A DNA stretch of 64,000 nt. Origin: Kiloniella litopenaei (GTDB lineage: Bacteria; Pseudomonadota; Alphaproteobacteria; Kiloniellales; Kiloniellaceae). Shown piece by piece: positions 10,511 through 19,949 of this stretch. The first letter of the stretch is position 1. Each line of letters begins with the position of its first letter. The translations under genes and the position numbers were made by a program. The notes below the pieces were generated by a model, which did no database searches, had not been told where the DNA came from, and saw only the letters and a program-made list of their open reading frames with translations. The DNA lies in contig NZ_LANI01000002.1 in the NCBI RefSeq assembly GCF_000982415.1, positions 248,001 through 312,000 on the forward strand. The letters run 5' to 3'.

Positions 10511-10925
10511 AAGATTTCCCGATTAAAACAGCTGATACCAAAAGACATCCGGGCCCAAAGACCCCGGAACCAAAAACGAGCACCAAAAACGGGAACCCAA
10601 AACAGGAATCAGGAATATACCGATCAGCCAAAAGCAGAGAACAACTACACGGGTAATTACGCATGGGAAGGCAGGCACCGGTAATCAGAACAATTATGCG
10701 GTTGCTTCATGAACTATTTCAACACCACCAATATATGTCCTGCGTATAACAGATGCGCCGAGCGTGAGAAATTTTTTCTGTTTCTTATGGTCACACCCTT
10801 ATAAAAATACCGTTATCCGGTTTACTCCCCCAGCGGGTTCCTATAAGAACGACCTATCGGGAATAACAGTCCGAAAGTCACCAAAGGTTGACCTGATGGA
10901 CACAGGGAATATTTAGGGGAAGAAC
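10511..10925. other. Gene-free stretch upstream of polyprenyl synthase
   Basis: 415 bases without a supported gene. At 10571-10609 there are three degenerate 13-bp tandem units (CAAAAACGAGCAC, CAAAAACGGGAAC, CCAAAACAGGAAT). The second half must carry the promoter of the downstream gene, but I cannot pick a firm -35/-10 pair. The frames open here on the opposite strand show no protein features. Confidence 0.5.
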
Positions 10926-11957
10926 GTGGCCATTGCTGCGGATGTAAAGTCAGATCAGAAAGGCTCGAATACCGGGTCTCCAAACGGTATGGAAGTCCTC
11001 ATGGATCTCGTATCCGATGACTTGCAGGCTGTGAATGCCTTGATCATGAAACACATGCAATCCAACGTGGTTCTCATTCCGCAATTGGCTGGCCATTTGA
11101 TTGCTGCTGGCGGCAAAAGATTGCGCCCCCTGTTAACCCTGGCCTCTTCCAGACTATGTGGTTATCAGGGTGACCGTCATTATGGTCTGGCCGCCTGTAT
11201 TGAATTCATTCACACGGCAACGCTTTTGCACGACGATGTGGTGGATGAAAGTGATCTACGCCGCGGACGTGATACGGCAAACGCCATTTTTGGTAACAAG
11301 CCAAGCGTCCTCGTCGGTGACTTTCTTTTCAGCCGTGCTTTCCAGTTAATGTCTCGCGACAGCTCTCTCGAAGTTATTCGCATTCTCTCTGATGCTTCTG
11401 CGATAATTGCCGAAGGCGAAGTGCAGCAGTTGATGACCACAAACGATCTGGAAACAGATCGTGACGCCTATCTCGAAGTTATCAGTGGCAAGACAGCCGT
11501 TCTTTTCGCGGCATCCTGTCAGCTGGGTGCCGTGGTTGCAGAACGTCCAAAAGCAGAAGAACAGGCATTGGAAAATTATGGGCAGTATCTCGGTATTGCT
11601 TTCCAGCTTGTTGATGACATTCTTGATTATTCAGCCAAACAAGCCGCGTTGGGCAAAACAGTCGGGGATGATTTCCGCGAAGGGAAAATGACCCTGCCAA
11701 TCATTTTGGCCTATGAGAAAGCCAACGATGAAGAGAAGGCTTTCTGGAAACGCGTCATTGAAAAGCTTGATCAGAATGATGACGATCTTGATACTGCTAT
11801 TGCCTTGCTCAACAAGTACAATGCACTTGAAGACAGCATGGCAACAGCGCGTGACTATGTTGAAAAAGCTATTGCAGAGCTAGAGATCTTCCCGGATAGC
11901 CCTGAAAAGTCAGCTCTTATCGGCGCAGTACAGTTCTCGATTGCCCGAGAATTCTAG
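10926..11957 (+). CDS. ispB: All-trans polyprenyl diphosphate synthase (IspB type)
   Basis: 343 residues. Makes the long polyprenyl diphosphate tail (C40-C50) for ubiquinone by adding isopentenyl units. The two aspartate-rich motifs are DDVVD (103-107) in ATLLHDDVVDESDLRRG and DDILD (230-234) in FQLVDDILDYSA; GGKRLRPLL (62-70) binds the diphosphate. Chain length (octa- or decaprenyl) cannot be told from sequence alone. The start is a GTG at 10926 preceded by a strong AGGGGA. A 14-bp tandem duplication spans its stop codon. Confidence 0.93.
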   Translation: MAIAADVKSDQKGSNTGSPNGMEVLMDLVSDDLQAVNALIMKHMQSNVVLIPQLAGHLIAAGGKRLRPLLTLASSRLCGYQGDRHYGLAACIEFIHTATLLHDDVVDESDLRRGRDTANAIFGNKPSVLVGDFLFSRAFQLMSRDSSLEVIRILSDASAIIAEGEVQQLMTTNDLETDRDAYLEVISGKTAVLFAASCQLGAVVAERPKAEEQALENYGQYLGIAFQLVDDILDYSAKQAALGKTVGDDFREGKMTLPIILAYEKANDEEKAFWKRVIEKLDQNDDDLDTAIALLNKYNALEDSMATARDYVEKAIAELEIFPDSPEKSALIGAVQFSIAREF

Positions 11958-11976
11958 GATTTGAATTCTAGGATTT
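11949..11976. repeat. 14-bp perfect tandem duplication across the ispB stop codon
   Basis: GAATTCTAGGATTT occurs twice in direct succession (11949-11962 and 11963-11976). The first copy contains the last two codons and the TAG stop of the polyprenyl synthase gene. The rest of the gap up to 12277 (about 300 bases) shows no gene. Confidence 0.95.
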
Positions 11977-12277
11977 ACAGGATCACATTGAAGCTGGGAT
12001 CTTATTGAAAACTGTTTGGGCTTTGTTGTATTCATACCGAAATCTGGGCATTCAAGGCCCACACCAATCAGCACTTGCACATTAAATCACTTCCCCCCGA
12101 ATAGTATTCGTTCGCACATCGGAAGGCTGCGGGTTGATGCTTTTTATTGCCATACAAAAACAGAGCCTATACTTTAATACCTCATTTTGATTGATCGGAC
12201 CCTTTCCAGACGTTTACCCGATCAAAAACAAGCAGCTAGATCGCAGTGTTTGTTTTATCTGTATAAGGTAAAAATTT

Positions 12278-12895
12278 ATGACGCTTGAATTTTTGTTAAC
12301 CTCTATTGTAATCATTTTAATTCCTGGCACCGGGGTTTTATATACCATTGCGACAGGTCTGGCCGCCGGGCGCACCGCCAGCATCGCGGCTGCTTTCGGC
12401 TGTACATTGGGCATTATCCCCGCGCTCGCAGCTGCTGTTTTTGGTCTCGCGGCCATCCTCCACACAAGTGCGCTCTTGTTTCAGGCCGTTAAATTCGCTG
12501 GCGTGGCCTATCTGCTTTATCTTGCATACCAAACATTTAAGGATAATGGCCCGGTTTCTTTGGAACAAAATGATCGCTTACCTGTCAGTGCGAAAAAAAT
12601 TATCTCTACTGGCGCTCTAATTAATGCACTAAACCCGAAGCTTTCTATTTTCTTCCTCGCTTTCTTGCCCCAGTTTGTAGAGGCAAAATCAGCGACATGG
12701 ATGATGGATACTTTTGTATTAGGTCTGGCCTTCATGGTCATGACTTTTATCGTCTTTATCGGGTACGGGGTCTTCGCTGCATTCATAGGCAATTTTGCCC
12801 TGAAAAGTGAACGTTTCATGCGCTGGTTCCGCAGAACAACAGCCGCGGCCTTTGCCGGTTTTGGTTTCAGACTGGCCTTTAGCGACAATAGCTAA
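12278..12895 (+). CDS. LysE/RhtB family amino-acid exporter
   Basis: 205 residues, mostly hydrophobic, with about five to six membrane helices. The N-terminal region with IPGTGVLYTIATGLAAGRTA and the internal GALINALNPKLSIFFLAFLPQF are typical LysE/RhtB signatures. These inner-membrane proteins export amino acids such as lysine, homoserine or threonine; the substrate here is unknown. AAGGT lies 9 bases before the ATG. It stands alone, with large gaps on both sides. Confidence 0.92.
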   Translation: MTLEFLLTSIVIILIPGTGVLYTIATGLAAGRTASIAAAFGCTLGIIPALAAAVFGLAAILHTSALLFQAVKFAGVAYLLYLAYQTFKDNGPVSLEQNDRLPVSAKKIISTGALINALNPKLSIFFLAFLPQFVEAKSATWMMDTFVLGLAFMVMTFIVFIGYGVFAAFIGNFALKSERFMRWFRRTTAAAFAGFGFRLAFSDNS

Positions 12896-13048
12896 CCACC
12901 ATTTTCCGAGGCCATAAGCCGGATGGCATCTTAGCAAGAGTGGTTAAGATCTGTTAACACTCTATCAATCAGGATGATTTATGCTGCTCTGCGTGAGTGT
13001 TCGGCCAAATAAAGCGAGGCCAAGGGGAGTAGTGCGGTTCGAAAGAGC

Positions 13049-13705
13049 ATGAATAAATTCAAAACCACAAAGGCGGTTAGCCGCTTAAGCATCATACTTG
13101 CCATTTTGGTTCCGCTGGTTTTCATCGGCGTTGTCATGTTGAAAAACCAGAAGATCCCGGCTGGCTTTGAAATTATAAAGTTTGGCGGCATCATGCTTGC
13201 CATTGCCATCGCCGTATGGATTTCTGTGCGAATTACAGCCCTGCTTGCAACCATTCTTGGCGATTGGCTTGATGGCATGCTGTCAAAGGTCCTGGGGAAC
13301 AAAAAAACCGACAAGGATGAGAACGAAAGCACAGCAGGCAATCACGCCGGCAAAGTCATTGATGCTGAAATAGTGGACGAAGAAACCGCTGATGGAGTTT
13401 GGCGAAACGGTGATACAGGTGGTAAGGCAGAGCCAGATTGGGCCAAGGCAACCATGGACCCACATGCCGCGCTTTCATCAAACCAACAGTCGCTGCCAAA
13501 GCAAAAACGCGTTCTGGCCCCACCGTCAAAAACCACAAAGACCATTATGGTTGTGATTGCCTTTGTTGTGATCTTTGGATTAATAAGCAATCTTTTTGAT
13601 GATGAATGGCTGACCCTGTTGGCACCTATTCCCGGCCTGTGGGCTATTATCAGCTTATGGCGGATCTGGGACCCCAAAAAGGTGGATACCCCTCCCCAGA
13701 ACTAA
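13049..13705 (+). CDS. Hypothetical membrane protein with four predicted helices
   Basis: 218 residues, family not recognised. Two hydrophobic helices near residues 13-31 and 44-68, a long charged acidic loop (about 85-160), then two more helices near 165-182 and 188-205. This suggests a helical hairpin - cytoplasmic loop - helical hairpin layout. The long frame, ATG with GAAAGAG upstream, and sensible topology support a real gene. Nothing nearby hints at its role. Confidence 0.75.
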   Translation: MNKFKTTKAVSRLSIILAILVPLVFIGVVMLKNQKIPAGFEIIKFGGIMLAIAIAVWISVRITALLATILGDWLDGMLSKVLGNKKTDKDENESTAGNHAGKVIDAEIVDEETADGVWRNGDTGGKAEPDWAKATMDPHAALSSNQQSLPKQKRVLAPPSKTTKTIMVVIAFVVIFGLISNLFDDEWLTLLAPIPGLWAIISLWRIWDPKKVDTPPQN

Positions 13706-14024
13706 TGCCCCCTTACTCTCCCGAACTGGTTTACCATCTCTCTTTCGGGACATTACTCGTACTTGTAGCGTACATAACATACAGGTCACTGACGTTATCT
13801 ACGTGGGGTTCATTTTATTCATCCGGGCTTCCCAAAGACCATTAGGAATATACGATCGCCAATCCTTGGCTGGATTAGAAAAACTAATCATTCAAAATAG
13901 TTTTTATCGGCTTGCCAGATTTCACAATCCCTTTAAAGTCGCAAAAGGTCTGGACATAGTTCAAGTATAACGAAGCAAGACCCAAAGAAGTATCCAACAC
14001 AATTCCTCTATAACAGGACACCCT
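13706..14024. other. Gene-free stretch
   Basis: 319 bases between the four-helix membrane protein and the EamA transporter. Frames here are short and lack protein character. I see no strong repeat or terminator. Confidence 0.5.
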
Positions 14025-14918
14025 ATGTTTCTCGTTGAAATTGCGGCCCTCTCTGCTGCTACTTGTTGGGCCATTGGCAGTATTGTATCCGTGATGCCCG
14101 TCGAGCGCCTTGGAACCATCGGGTTTAATCGTGTTCGCATGATTATTGTCTTTGCCATGCTTGGCAGTTACGTCACTGTTTTCGGGGGCTGGGAAACAAT
14201 TCAAAAAGACCAGATTGCCGAAATAATGCTATCTGGTTTTATTGGTATCTTACTGGGTGATACCGCTCTTTTTGCCACAATGAACAGGCTTGGCCCCCGT
14301 CGTACAGCCATTCTCTTTTCGACAAATGCCCCCATGAGCACGCTATTGGGTTGGATCTTTCTGGATGAAGCCCTCCCCCCCATGGCACTTTTTGGCACCA
14401 TCCTTGTTATTGGCGGGGTTATTCTTGCCATTGTTTATGGAAAACGCCGTGATCAACTTCACAAATGGGAAGCGGTCAAAGGTCCCTTGATTGTTGGGGT
14501 TGGCATCGGTTTGATCGCTGCACTGGGTCAATCTGTCGGTTCACTGATTGCAAAGCCGGTGATGGCATCCGGGGCAGACCCCTTTGCGGTTTCCGCCATG
14601 CGGGTCGGCATTACCGCCATTGGTCTGATCATCCTCTGCTCTGCCCCTGTTCAGGCTTTTAAGCTCAAAACCAAGCTTGATAGCCAGATCATTACCCACA
14701 TTGTTGTATCTGGCTTTCTGGGTATGTTTGTCGGAATGACATTAATCCTTTATGCGCTGGCACGCGGGGATGTCGGTATTGTTGCGACCTTGTCCGCCAC
14801 AACCCCGGTTATCATGCTACCCCTGATGTGGTTTAGAACCAAAGAACGTCCGGCAATTGGGGCCTGGATTGGCGCAATGATTGTTGTTCTCGGGACAGGC
14901 TTAATCTTTCTGGGATAG
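14025..14918 (+). CDS. EamA/DMT family transporter
   Basis: 297 residues in two EamA repeats of about five helices each (1-140 and 152-297), the standard ten-helix drug/metabolite transporter layout. The ends of the repeats show the typical GWIFLDEALPPMALFGTILVIGGVILA and IGAWIGAMIVVLGTGLIFLG patterns. Inner-membrane exporter or importer of small metabolites; substrate unknown. AGGAC precedes the ATG. No operon partner. Confidence 0.9.
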   Translation: MFLVEIAALSAATCWAIGSIVSVMPVERLGTIGFNRVRMIIVFAMLGSYVTVFGGWETIQKDQIAEIMLSGFIGILLGDTALFATMNRLGPRRTAILFSTNAPMSTLLGWIFLDEALPPMALFGTILVIGGVILAIVYGKRRDQLHKWEAVKGPLIVGVGIGLIAALGQSVGSLIAKPVMASGADPFAVSAMRVGITAIGLIILCSAPVQAFKLKTKLDSQIITHIVVSGFLGMFVGMTLILYALARGDVGIVATLSATTPVIMLPLMWFRTKERPAIGAWIGAMIVVLGTGLIFLG

Positions 14919-15030
14919 ACGATTCCCCTACGCTAAGGTAGAATAAAACAAGACTAATTTAGCGAAAAGATATTTTTAATCTTTTCGGCATACGCTTGTA
15001 TTCCTGACCTCATATGAACCGGGAAGACAG

Positions 15031-16734
15031 ATGAATATAATAAAAAAAGCGGGGTTCCGTATCGGGCACAGATTAATCGCATTGATTATCTTTGCCTCAC
15101 TGGGCCTACTTATCGTCGGTGGCGTTTCTCTTAGCAGTTTACGAAGCGATCTGTTTCAACAAAAACAGACCGAACTGAAACACATCATAGAAGCAGCCAT
15201 CAGTTTGTCCGACGGCTACTATAAACGTGCGCAAGACGGCCAGATGTCGGAAGAAGAAGCCAAAAAAGCTGCCTTAACGGCCATCAACGGTATCCGCTAT
15301 GGCGATGGCGATTATCTCTGGGTTAATGATAAAGACTCTGTGATGATCATGCACCCGATCAAGCCCGCATTGGAAGGCAAGGATCTCAGCAAACTGGAAG
15401 ATAAAAACGGCAAGCTTATCTTTCCTGCCTTCGTCAATACTGTAAATAATTCAGAAACAGGTGGTGGTTTTGTTGATTACCTCTGGCCCAAGCCTGGATC
15501 TGAAAACCCCGTTGAAAAATTGTCTTATGTTCAGAAGTATACCAACTGGGGCTGGATTATCGGCACAGGCGTTTATATGGACGACTTTGATGCGGCGCTG
15601 TTAGAGCGCACTCAGCTTCTTATTGGTATCATGCTGGCCATATTGGCCGTTACCATTGTCATTTCTGTTGCAGTCACCCGCAGCATAACATCACCCTTGG
15701 GTAAAATGACCCAGGCTATGATGGACCTTGCCCACGGTAAAACGGATGCCGAGGTTCCACAGCCAAAATTCAATGACGAAATCAAAGACATGGCATCTGC
15801 GATGGAGGTCTTTCACGCCAACGCTGTTGAACGTGAACGCTTGCAAACGGAACAGGAAGAACAACAACGCCGTGCCAATGATGAAAAACAGGCTATGTTG
15901 GCCGAACTTGCCAGTAACTTTGAACAGTCCGTTGGTGCCCTGACCCAACAGGTTGCAAACAGTGCCGTTCAATCCAGTGCCGGCGCACAGGAAATGGCGG
16001 CAATTGCCGGTGAAACCAGTAGCGAAGCAAGTGCCATTGTCGAGGTCTGTCACGTGGCCTCAAAAAGCGTTAATGCCGTTACCAATGCTTCGCAACTGTT
16101 AACCAACTCTATTGAAGAAATTGACACACGGGTACGCGAGTCTTCCACGGTCGCAACCGAAGCTGTTAGCCAGATCAAGAAGACAAATGAAGAGGTCGAG
16201 GGCCTTTCAGAAGCTGCCCGGAAAATTGGCGATGTGGTTGGTTTGATTTCCGACATTGCAGAACAAACAAACCTGCTGGCCCTGAACGCCACTATTGAGG
16301 CCGCCCGCGCAGGCGAAGCAGGCAAAGGCTTTGCCGTTGTGGCGTCCGAGGTAAAATCCCTGGCGACACAGACTGCAAAAGCAACCGAGGAAATTTCTGA
16401 ACAGATCACCTCTATGCAATCAGCCACAGGAACTGCTGTTGGTGCAATCAAGGGTATTCAAGATATTATTACCAAAATCGATGAAATATCTGGTACAATA
16501 TCCGAAGCAGTCGAACGCCAGAACCAAGCGACGCAGGATATTGCCCAAAATGTGCAAGAAGCGTCATACAGCACAGGGCAGGTTACAGATACCGTTGATC
16601 GCGTTCGAAGCACTGCCGAAAATGCGAATGCTGCGGCTCAGGCTGTGGAAGGTATGATTACCCAAATGACCGATAACGCAGACCAGTTAGGTAAAGAAGT
16701 AGAAGCCTTTTTAAGCAAGGTTAGGGTCGCTTGA
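15031..16734 (+). CDS. Methyl-accepting chemotaxis protein with periplasmic Cache domain
   Basis: 567 residues: membrane helix at about 14-36, a periplasmic single-Cache (Cache_2-like) domain (about 40-190; motif YGDGDYLWVND...HPIKP and TNWGWIIGTGVYMDDFDA), a second helix near 195-217, HAMP, and the cytoplasmic signalling hairpin with the conserved tip [35 protein letters not shown]. Cache domains of this type often bind small organic acids or amines; the ligand is unknown. The C-terminus lacks a CheR/CheB docking pentapeptide. GGAAG precedes the ATG, and a strong terminator follows the stop. Confidence 0.95.
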   Translation: MNIIKKAGFRIGHRLIALIIFASLGLLIVGGVSLSSLRSDLFQQKQTELKHIIEAAISLSDGYYKRAQDGQMSEEEAKKAALTAINGIRYGDGDYLWVNDKDSVMIMHPIKPALEGKDLSKLEDKNGKLIFPAFVNTVNNSETGGGFVDYLWPKPGSENPVEKLSYVQKYTNWGWIIGTGVYMDDFDAALLERTQLLIGIMLAILAVTIVISVAVTRSITSPLGKMTQAMMDLAHGKTDAEVPQPKFNDEIKDMASAMEVFHANAVERERLQTEQEEQQRRANDEKQAMLAELASNFEQSVGALTQQVANSAVQSSAGAQEMAAIAGETSSEASAIVEVCHVASKSVNAVTNASQLLTNSIEEIDTRVRESSTVATEAVSQIKKTNEEVEGLSEAARKIGDVVGLISDIAEQTNLLALNATIEAARAGEAGKGFAVVASEVKSLATQTAKATEEISEQITSMQSATGTAVGAIKGIQDIITKIDEISGTISEAVERQNQATQDIAQNVQEASYSTGQVTDTVDRVRSTAENANAAAQAVEGMITQMTDNADQLGKEVEAFLSKVRVA

Positions 16735-16762
16735 TCTCCATCCCCTAACTTTTGTTTAATGG

Positions 16763-16805
16763 ACAGGCCCCGATAAATCCCCCCATCGGGGCCTGTTCTT
16801 TTTAT
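16763..16805 (+). terminator. Rho-independent terminator of the Cache chemoreceptor gene
   Basis: Perfect 12-bp stem ACAGGCCCCGAT (16763-16774) / ATCGGGGCCTGT (16785-16796) with a 10-base loop, followed by TCTTTTTATT. It lies 28 bases after the stop codon at 16734. Confidence 0.92.
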
Positions 16806-16902
16806 TCCAGTATCACTTTTCTTTTTTTATACGCTTTTGTTGCCGTACTTCTATTTTCTTGTACGACAAGATCCATCAATGTTCCCGAACATGAAAGTTC
16901 CA

Positions 16903-16928
16903 CATTAACACCCCGCATTAACGCCCCA
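16903..16928. repeat. 13-bp tandem duplication across a stop codon
   Basis: Two 13-bp units (CATTAACACCCCG 16903-16915, CATTAACGCCCCA 16916-16928), two mismatches. The second contains the TAA stop of the small minus-strand membrane gene. Confidence 0.85.
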
Positions 16929-17160
16929 TTGATCTGTTTGCTGACATATGCGCAACAAAATCCTGTCCCCCCAACAGCCCGACCAAATGCGGCACCATCA
17001 GAACAATTACAATCAATGCTGCAAACTGTATTGCGGTTGGCGAAACCCAACGAATTGTGCCCGGAACCCTTGGCCTTTTTGCCCACCAACCCGCAAGTAA
17101 TATCACCACGAGACCTGTGAACATTATGATAAGGGTCAGGAATAAATCAGGTCCGGGCAT
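16918..17160 (-). CDS. Small two-helix membrane protein
   Basis: 80 residues with two hydrophobic helices (about 6-25 and 44-64) separated by the short basic loop WWAKRPRVPGTIRWV. Small alphaproteobacterial membrane proteins with this helix - RPR loop - helix layout exist with no known function; the assignment is by resemblance. It is a lone gene on the minus strand, reading towards the terminator of the chemoreceptor gene. A competing frame at 16802-17089 looks like a shadow. The start context is weak, with no clear Shine-Dalgarno. Confidence 0.65.
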   Translation of the reverse strand: MPGPDLFLTLIIMFTGLVVILLAGWWAKRPRVPGTIRWVSPTAIQFAALIVIVLMVPHLVGLLGGQDFVAHMSANRSMGR

Positions 17161-17527
17161 ATTAATATCTTTGAACGGCGTTAAACTCTACCCGTTCGAT
17201 TTATTCCCCCTGTCACAGTTTTACAAGACCTCGGCAGTCAAAGAACAATGAATGCCCTTAAAATCTGTGAAAAAACCACGAGAAACAAGAAGAACCAGAA
17301 AACCCATAAGGCATGCGACTTGGATTTGGATTTTGAATAGATAATGTGTCAATTAAGGAAATGAAGCACATAAAATAAGCGGCCTGTTTACAAGGCCGCT
17401 TATTGCTACAAACGTTCGAACACGATACGAAGTGATATATCTTTTTGACTAACTTAAACTCTCTACGAGCGAAAGTCCTTACGAGTCAGTCCTTACTGGC
17501 TTCAATTTTCCTTACTGGCCGTATAAC
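17161..17527. other. Gene-free stretch with terminator and degenerate repeats
   Basis: 367 bases between the small membrane gene and the DUF2336 gene. It contains the hairpin at 17374-17404 and, at about 17463-17515, degenerate repeats of AGTCCTTAC / TCCTTACTGG just past the DUF2336 stop. No gene seen. Confidence 0.5.
17371..17404 (-). terminator. Terminator downstream of the DUF2336 gene
   Basis: Perfect 11-bp stem AATAAGCGGCC (17374-17384) / GGCCGCTTATT (17394-17404) with a 9-base loop. On the minus strand it is followed by TTTT, which fits a terminator for the DUF2336 gene, although it lies about 120 bases past that stop. Confidence 0.7.
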
Positions 17528-18637
17528 TCAGGCCGAGTATTGCTGAAGTTTCGTGACCAGATACTCCACTTCGTTTGGACTTAGCTCTTCGTCAGGCAGC
17601 TCAAACACAGTCAGCAAACGTTCCAACAGGCGGCTGGCAAAGACTTCACGATCATTCCCCTCACCACTGTATTCCATTTCCCGATAAAGCCGTATAGCCG
17701 CCTTCACAAAAGGGAAATACGCCATCAACATGCCAGCTTTTTTATAAAGGGACTTAAGGCCGAGTTGTCCTTCGTCATGGATAAGTGCCTGCGCATTGGT
17801 CAGGGTAATACCCGCCAGCTCTGCCATTGCCGTTTCAAAGAACATCATATCACCGGAACAAAGGGCGCGTAGCACCAATGATGGTGTTAGCTTTCCGCCT
17901 TTGTGAAGCTGTTTGACCAGCTTTTCCAATTCTTCCTGACTTGATCCTTCTTTCAAAAGGGATACCGTCGCACGTTCACGAACCTGAAGAATAAGGTTAG
18001 ACGCCTGATCATAATCCAGTTCATGTCGACTAACGATATAGTGCCTCAGGCGATCCGAAAGGGAATTCATCAAACGCTCAGAAACAGAAGCTGGCAATGA
18101 GGGACGCCTGGAAAGAGAGCCCGCAACGATCTCGCTTTCTTTATATTCGTTCATCACCCGGCCATAACCCTGTTCGGTTATCGTTGCCCCTTCGTTTGCA
18201 ACCAGTTTTGCAACGGCATTTTCATTCCCGGTGTCAATCACAGCGTCTGAAACAGCCTCGGACACACTGGGGCGTAAAGCAATAGCTTCCTGTTTCGCTG
18301 CGCTTTCTGACTTTAGAATGTTAATCAAATCTTCGTCTGAAAAAACATCCGAAAACTTCAACACAGGCAGCGAGACGGATTCAACATCTGCAGCCATGGC
18401 AAGCGCTACATCTTTCGGAAGATCATCAGCAACCTTGAGAGAGTTGGCCAAGGCTTCCCGAACAACAATTTCGGCATCTTTAACCAAAGCCCGGAAAATA
18501 TCTTCCGCAACCGCTTTTTCTTCATCGGTAAATTCTTTCGCTTCAAAGTGTGAAGCAACTTTAACTGTGGTCTCTGCCCTCACCTCTGGCGAGGAATCTG
18601 CCAATAATTTAGCTACATCTTGTTGCGTAAGACTCAT
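17528..18637 (-). CDS. DUF2336 domain protein
   Basis: 369 residues, all-helical and without a signal peptide or membrane segment. The N-terminal half has HEAT-like repeats (TQQDVAKLLADSSPEVRAE, ILKSESAAKQEAIALRPSV), followed by the DUF2336 core. DUF2336 is common in alphaproteobacteria; the function is unknown and a scaffold or regulatory role is only a guess. The ATG at 18637 was chosen for its GGAGA site and because the conserved MSLTQQDVAKLL starts there; the open frame extends 17 codons upstream. Confidence 0.88.
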   Translation of the reverse strand: MSLTQQDVAKLLADSSPEVRAETTVKVASHFEAKEFTDEEKAVAEDIFRALVKDAEIVVREALANSLKVADDLPKDVALAMAADVESVSLPVLKFSDVFSDEDLINILKSESAAKQEAIALRPSVSEAVSDAVIDTGNENAVAKLVANEGATITEQGYGRVMNEYKESEIVAGSLSRRPSLPASVSERLMNSLSDRLRHYIVSRHELDYDQASNLILQVRERATVSLLKEGSSQEELEKLVKQLHKGGKLTPSLVLRALCSGDMMFFETAMAELAGITLTNAQALIHDEGQLGLKSLYKKAGMLMAYFPFVKAAIRLYREMEYSGEGNDREVFASRLLERLLTVFELPDEELSPNEVEYLVTKLQQYSA

Positions 18638-18895
18638 GGTTCTCCAGCTTCTTTCAAACCGTTGGTTACTCATCCGGCATGGATTCATAACATTTCAAGG
18701 AACATTATGGTCACAGCCAGTTAATTCATGCTTAATAAAAAAATAAAATACTGTGATTTTTTTATATACCCGCAACAAAATAAAAACCTGTCATTACGAG
18801 ATTTAATTATTATTAATCAATACCTTACAACCTAATTACCAAAAAAAAAGCATCGTGTTATAAAAATCGAGAAAGTATTTATATAAAAAAATGCA

Positions 18896-19732
18896 TTAAA
18901 ACGAAGTCGGTAATGCACCGTTCCAATCGGGCAATCCATAAGACTTCATAATCTCTGGAATGCGCCCGGCCTGGACCAATTCCCCCATCTTTTGGTCAAA
19001 ATATTCCATCGCCTTTAACACAAATTCCCTTTTTTCAAGATCCGGGGTAAAGGCCATATAGACATTGGCTTTAGAGACACAGCCAGCAGATACAATCTTA
19101 TCTGCATAACCCTCTTTTCGAAGCGCATATATTGTGGAGTTATAAGTAAAAAGAAAGCTGTTTAAACGTCCGCCATCAACCATGCGAAAGCTTAATGGCA
19201 AGTATCGGGGGCCATAGGTTAAAAAGTGAAAGCCTTCTTTATTTTCAGCAATATAATCGTTAAGTTCTTCAATTGATGTATCGTGTGCAATACCTATCAT
19301 TTGTCCCTTTAAAGAGGCTTTCCCCTGATAGGTCCACGCAGCCCCACGTGATGTGAAAAAGCACATCTTTTGCGCCCCGACCTCTTCCTTTGGATACAAA
19401 AGATCCGGGGCTTCGGCACGCGCAGGTGATAACAGGGCGTGCACTTCTCCGGTCCGTGTCATGTGAATTGATCTTGACCAAGGATAGGTCACCACCTCTA
19501 GATCAAATGGACTATCTGCGAAAATTTCTTTTACAGTGTCCATGATATACCCCTCTTGCTCGCCCTCTGGACACAGCTGTGGGCACCAGTCAATAGACGC
19601 AACCACCAACTTTTCAGTACCACCATCGGCAAAGACATCATCGGAATAAAGACCGACGACACCTGTGAAAAGTATAAGCGCCAAAAAGGGTTTGATGATT
19701 GGCAAAGATTTGAAAAATGACAGAACAGGCAT
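18896..19732 (-). CDS. Periplasmic amino-acid-type solute-binding protein (SBP_bac_3)
   Basis: 278 residues. N-terminal signal peptide (about 1-36, cleavage near VFADGG), then a two-lobed family 3 solute-binding fold. It starts VVASIDWCPQLCPE and contains DTVKEIFADSPFDLEVVTYPWSRSIHMTRTGEVHALLSPARAEAPDLLYP, typical of stand-alone alphaproteobacterial members. No ABC permease or ATPase is adjacent, so it may serve a distant transporter or act as a sensor partner. The ligand is unknown. The flanking gaps are AT-rich. Confidence 0.88.
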   Translation of the reverse strand: MPVLSFFKSLPIIKPFLALILFTGVVGLYSDDVFADGGTEKLVVASIDWCPQLCPEGEQEGYIMDTVKEIFADSPFDLEVVTYPWSRSIHMTRTGEVHALLSPARAEAPDLLYPKEEVGAQKMCFFTSRGAAWTYQGKASLKGQMIGIAHDTSIEELNDYIAENKEGFHFLTYGPRYLPLSFRMVDGGRLNSFLFTYNSTIYALRKEGYADKIVSAGCVSKANVYMAFTPDLEKREFVLKAMEYFDQKMGELVQAGRIPEIMKSYGLPDWNGALPTSF

Positions 19733-19921
19733 CAGTAAAAATATCCCCTAAATGAGGACAAAAACCAACTCTCGTAAGAAAATAACAAGAAGCTCATCAA
19801 CCATATCATAATACTATAATAACAGATAATAATGGCGATAGGAAATTATCCTGATTTTCGGAAACCAGGCAAACCAGAATTTTAAAATAGCAAAATTCAG
19901 GGATAAAAATTTATCCCGACA

Positions 19922-19949
19922 TCTTCACCCCAAGGTCTTCACCCCAACA
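19922..19949. repeat. 14-bp tandem duplication across the rsmJ stop codon
   Basis: TCTTCACCCCAAGG (19922-19935) followed by TCTTCACCCCAACA (19936-19949). The second unit contains the last codons and the TGA stop (19939-19941) of rsmJ. Confidence 0.92.

Noticed and set aside
10461-10664. Minus-strand frame overlapping the GST 3' end
   Set aside because: Covers the repeat stretch at 10571-10609, lacks a Shine-Dalgarno and domain features.
16802-17089. A 95-codon minus-strand gene overlapping the small membrane gene
   Set aside because: The frame at 16918-17160 has clear two-helix character and a better layout; this frame looks like a shadow and runs into the terminator region.
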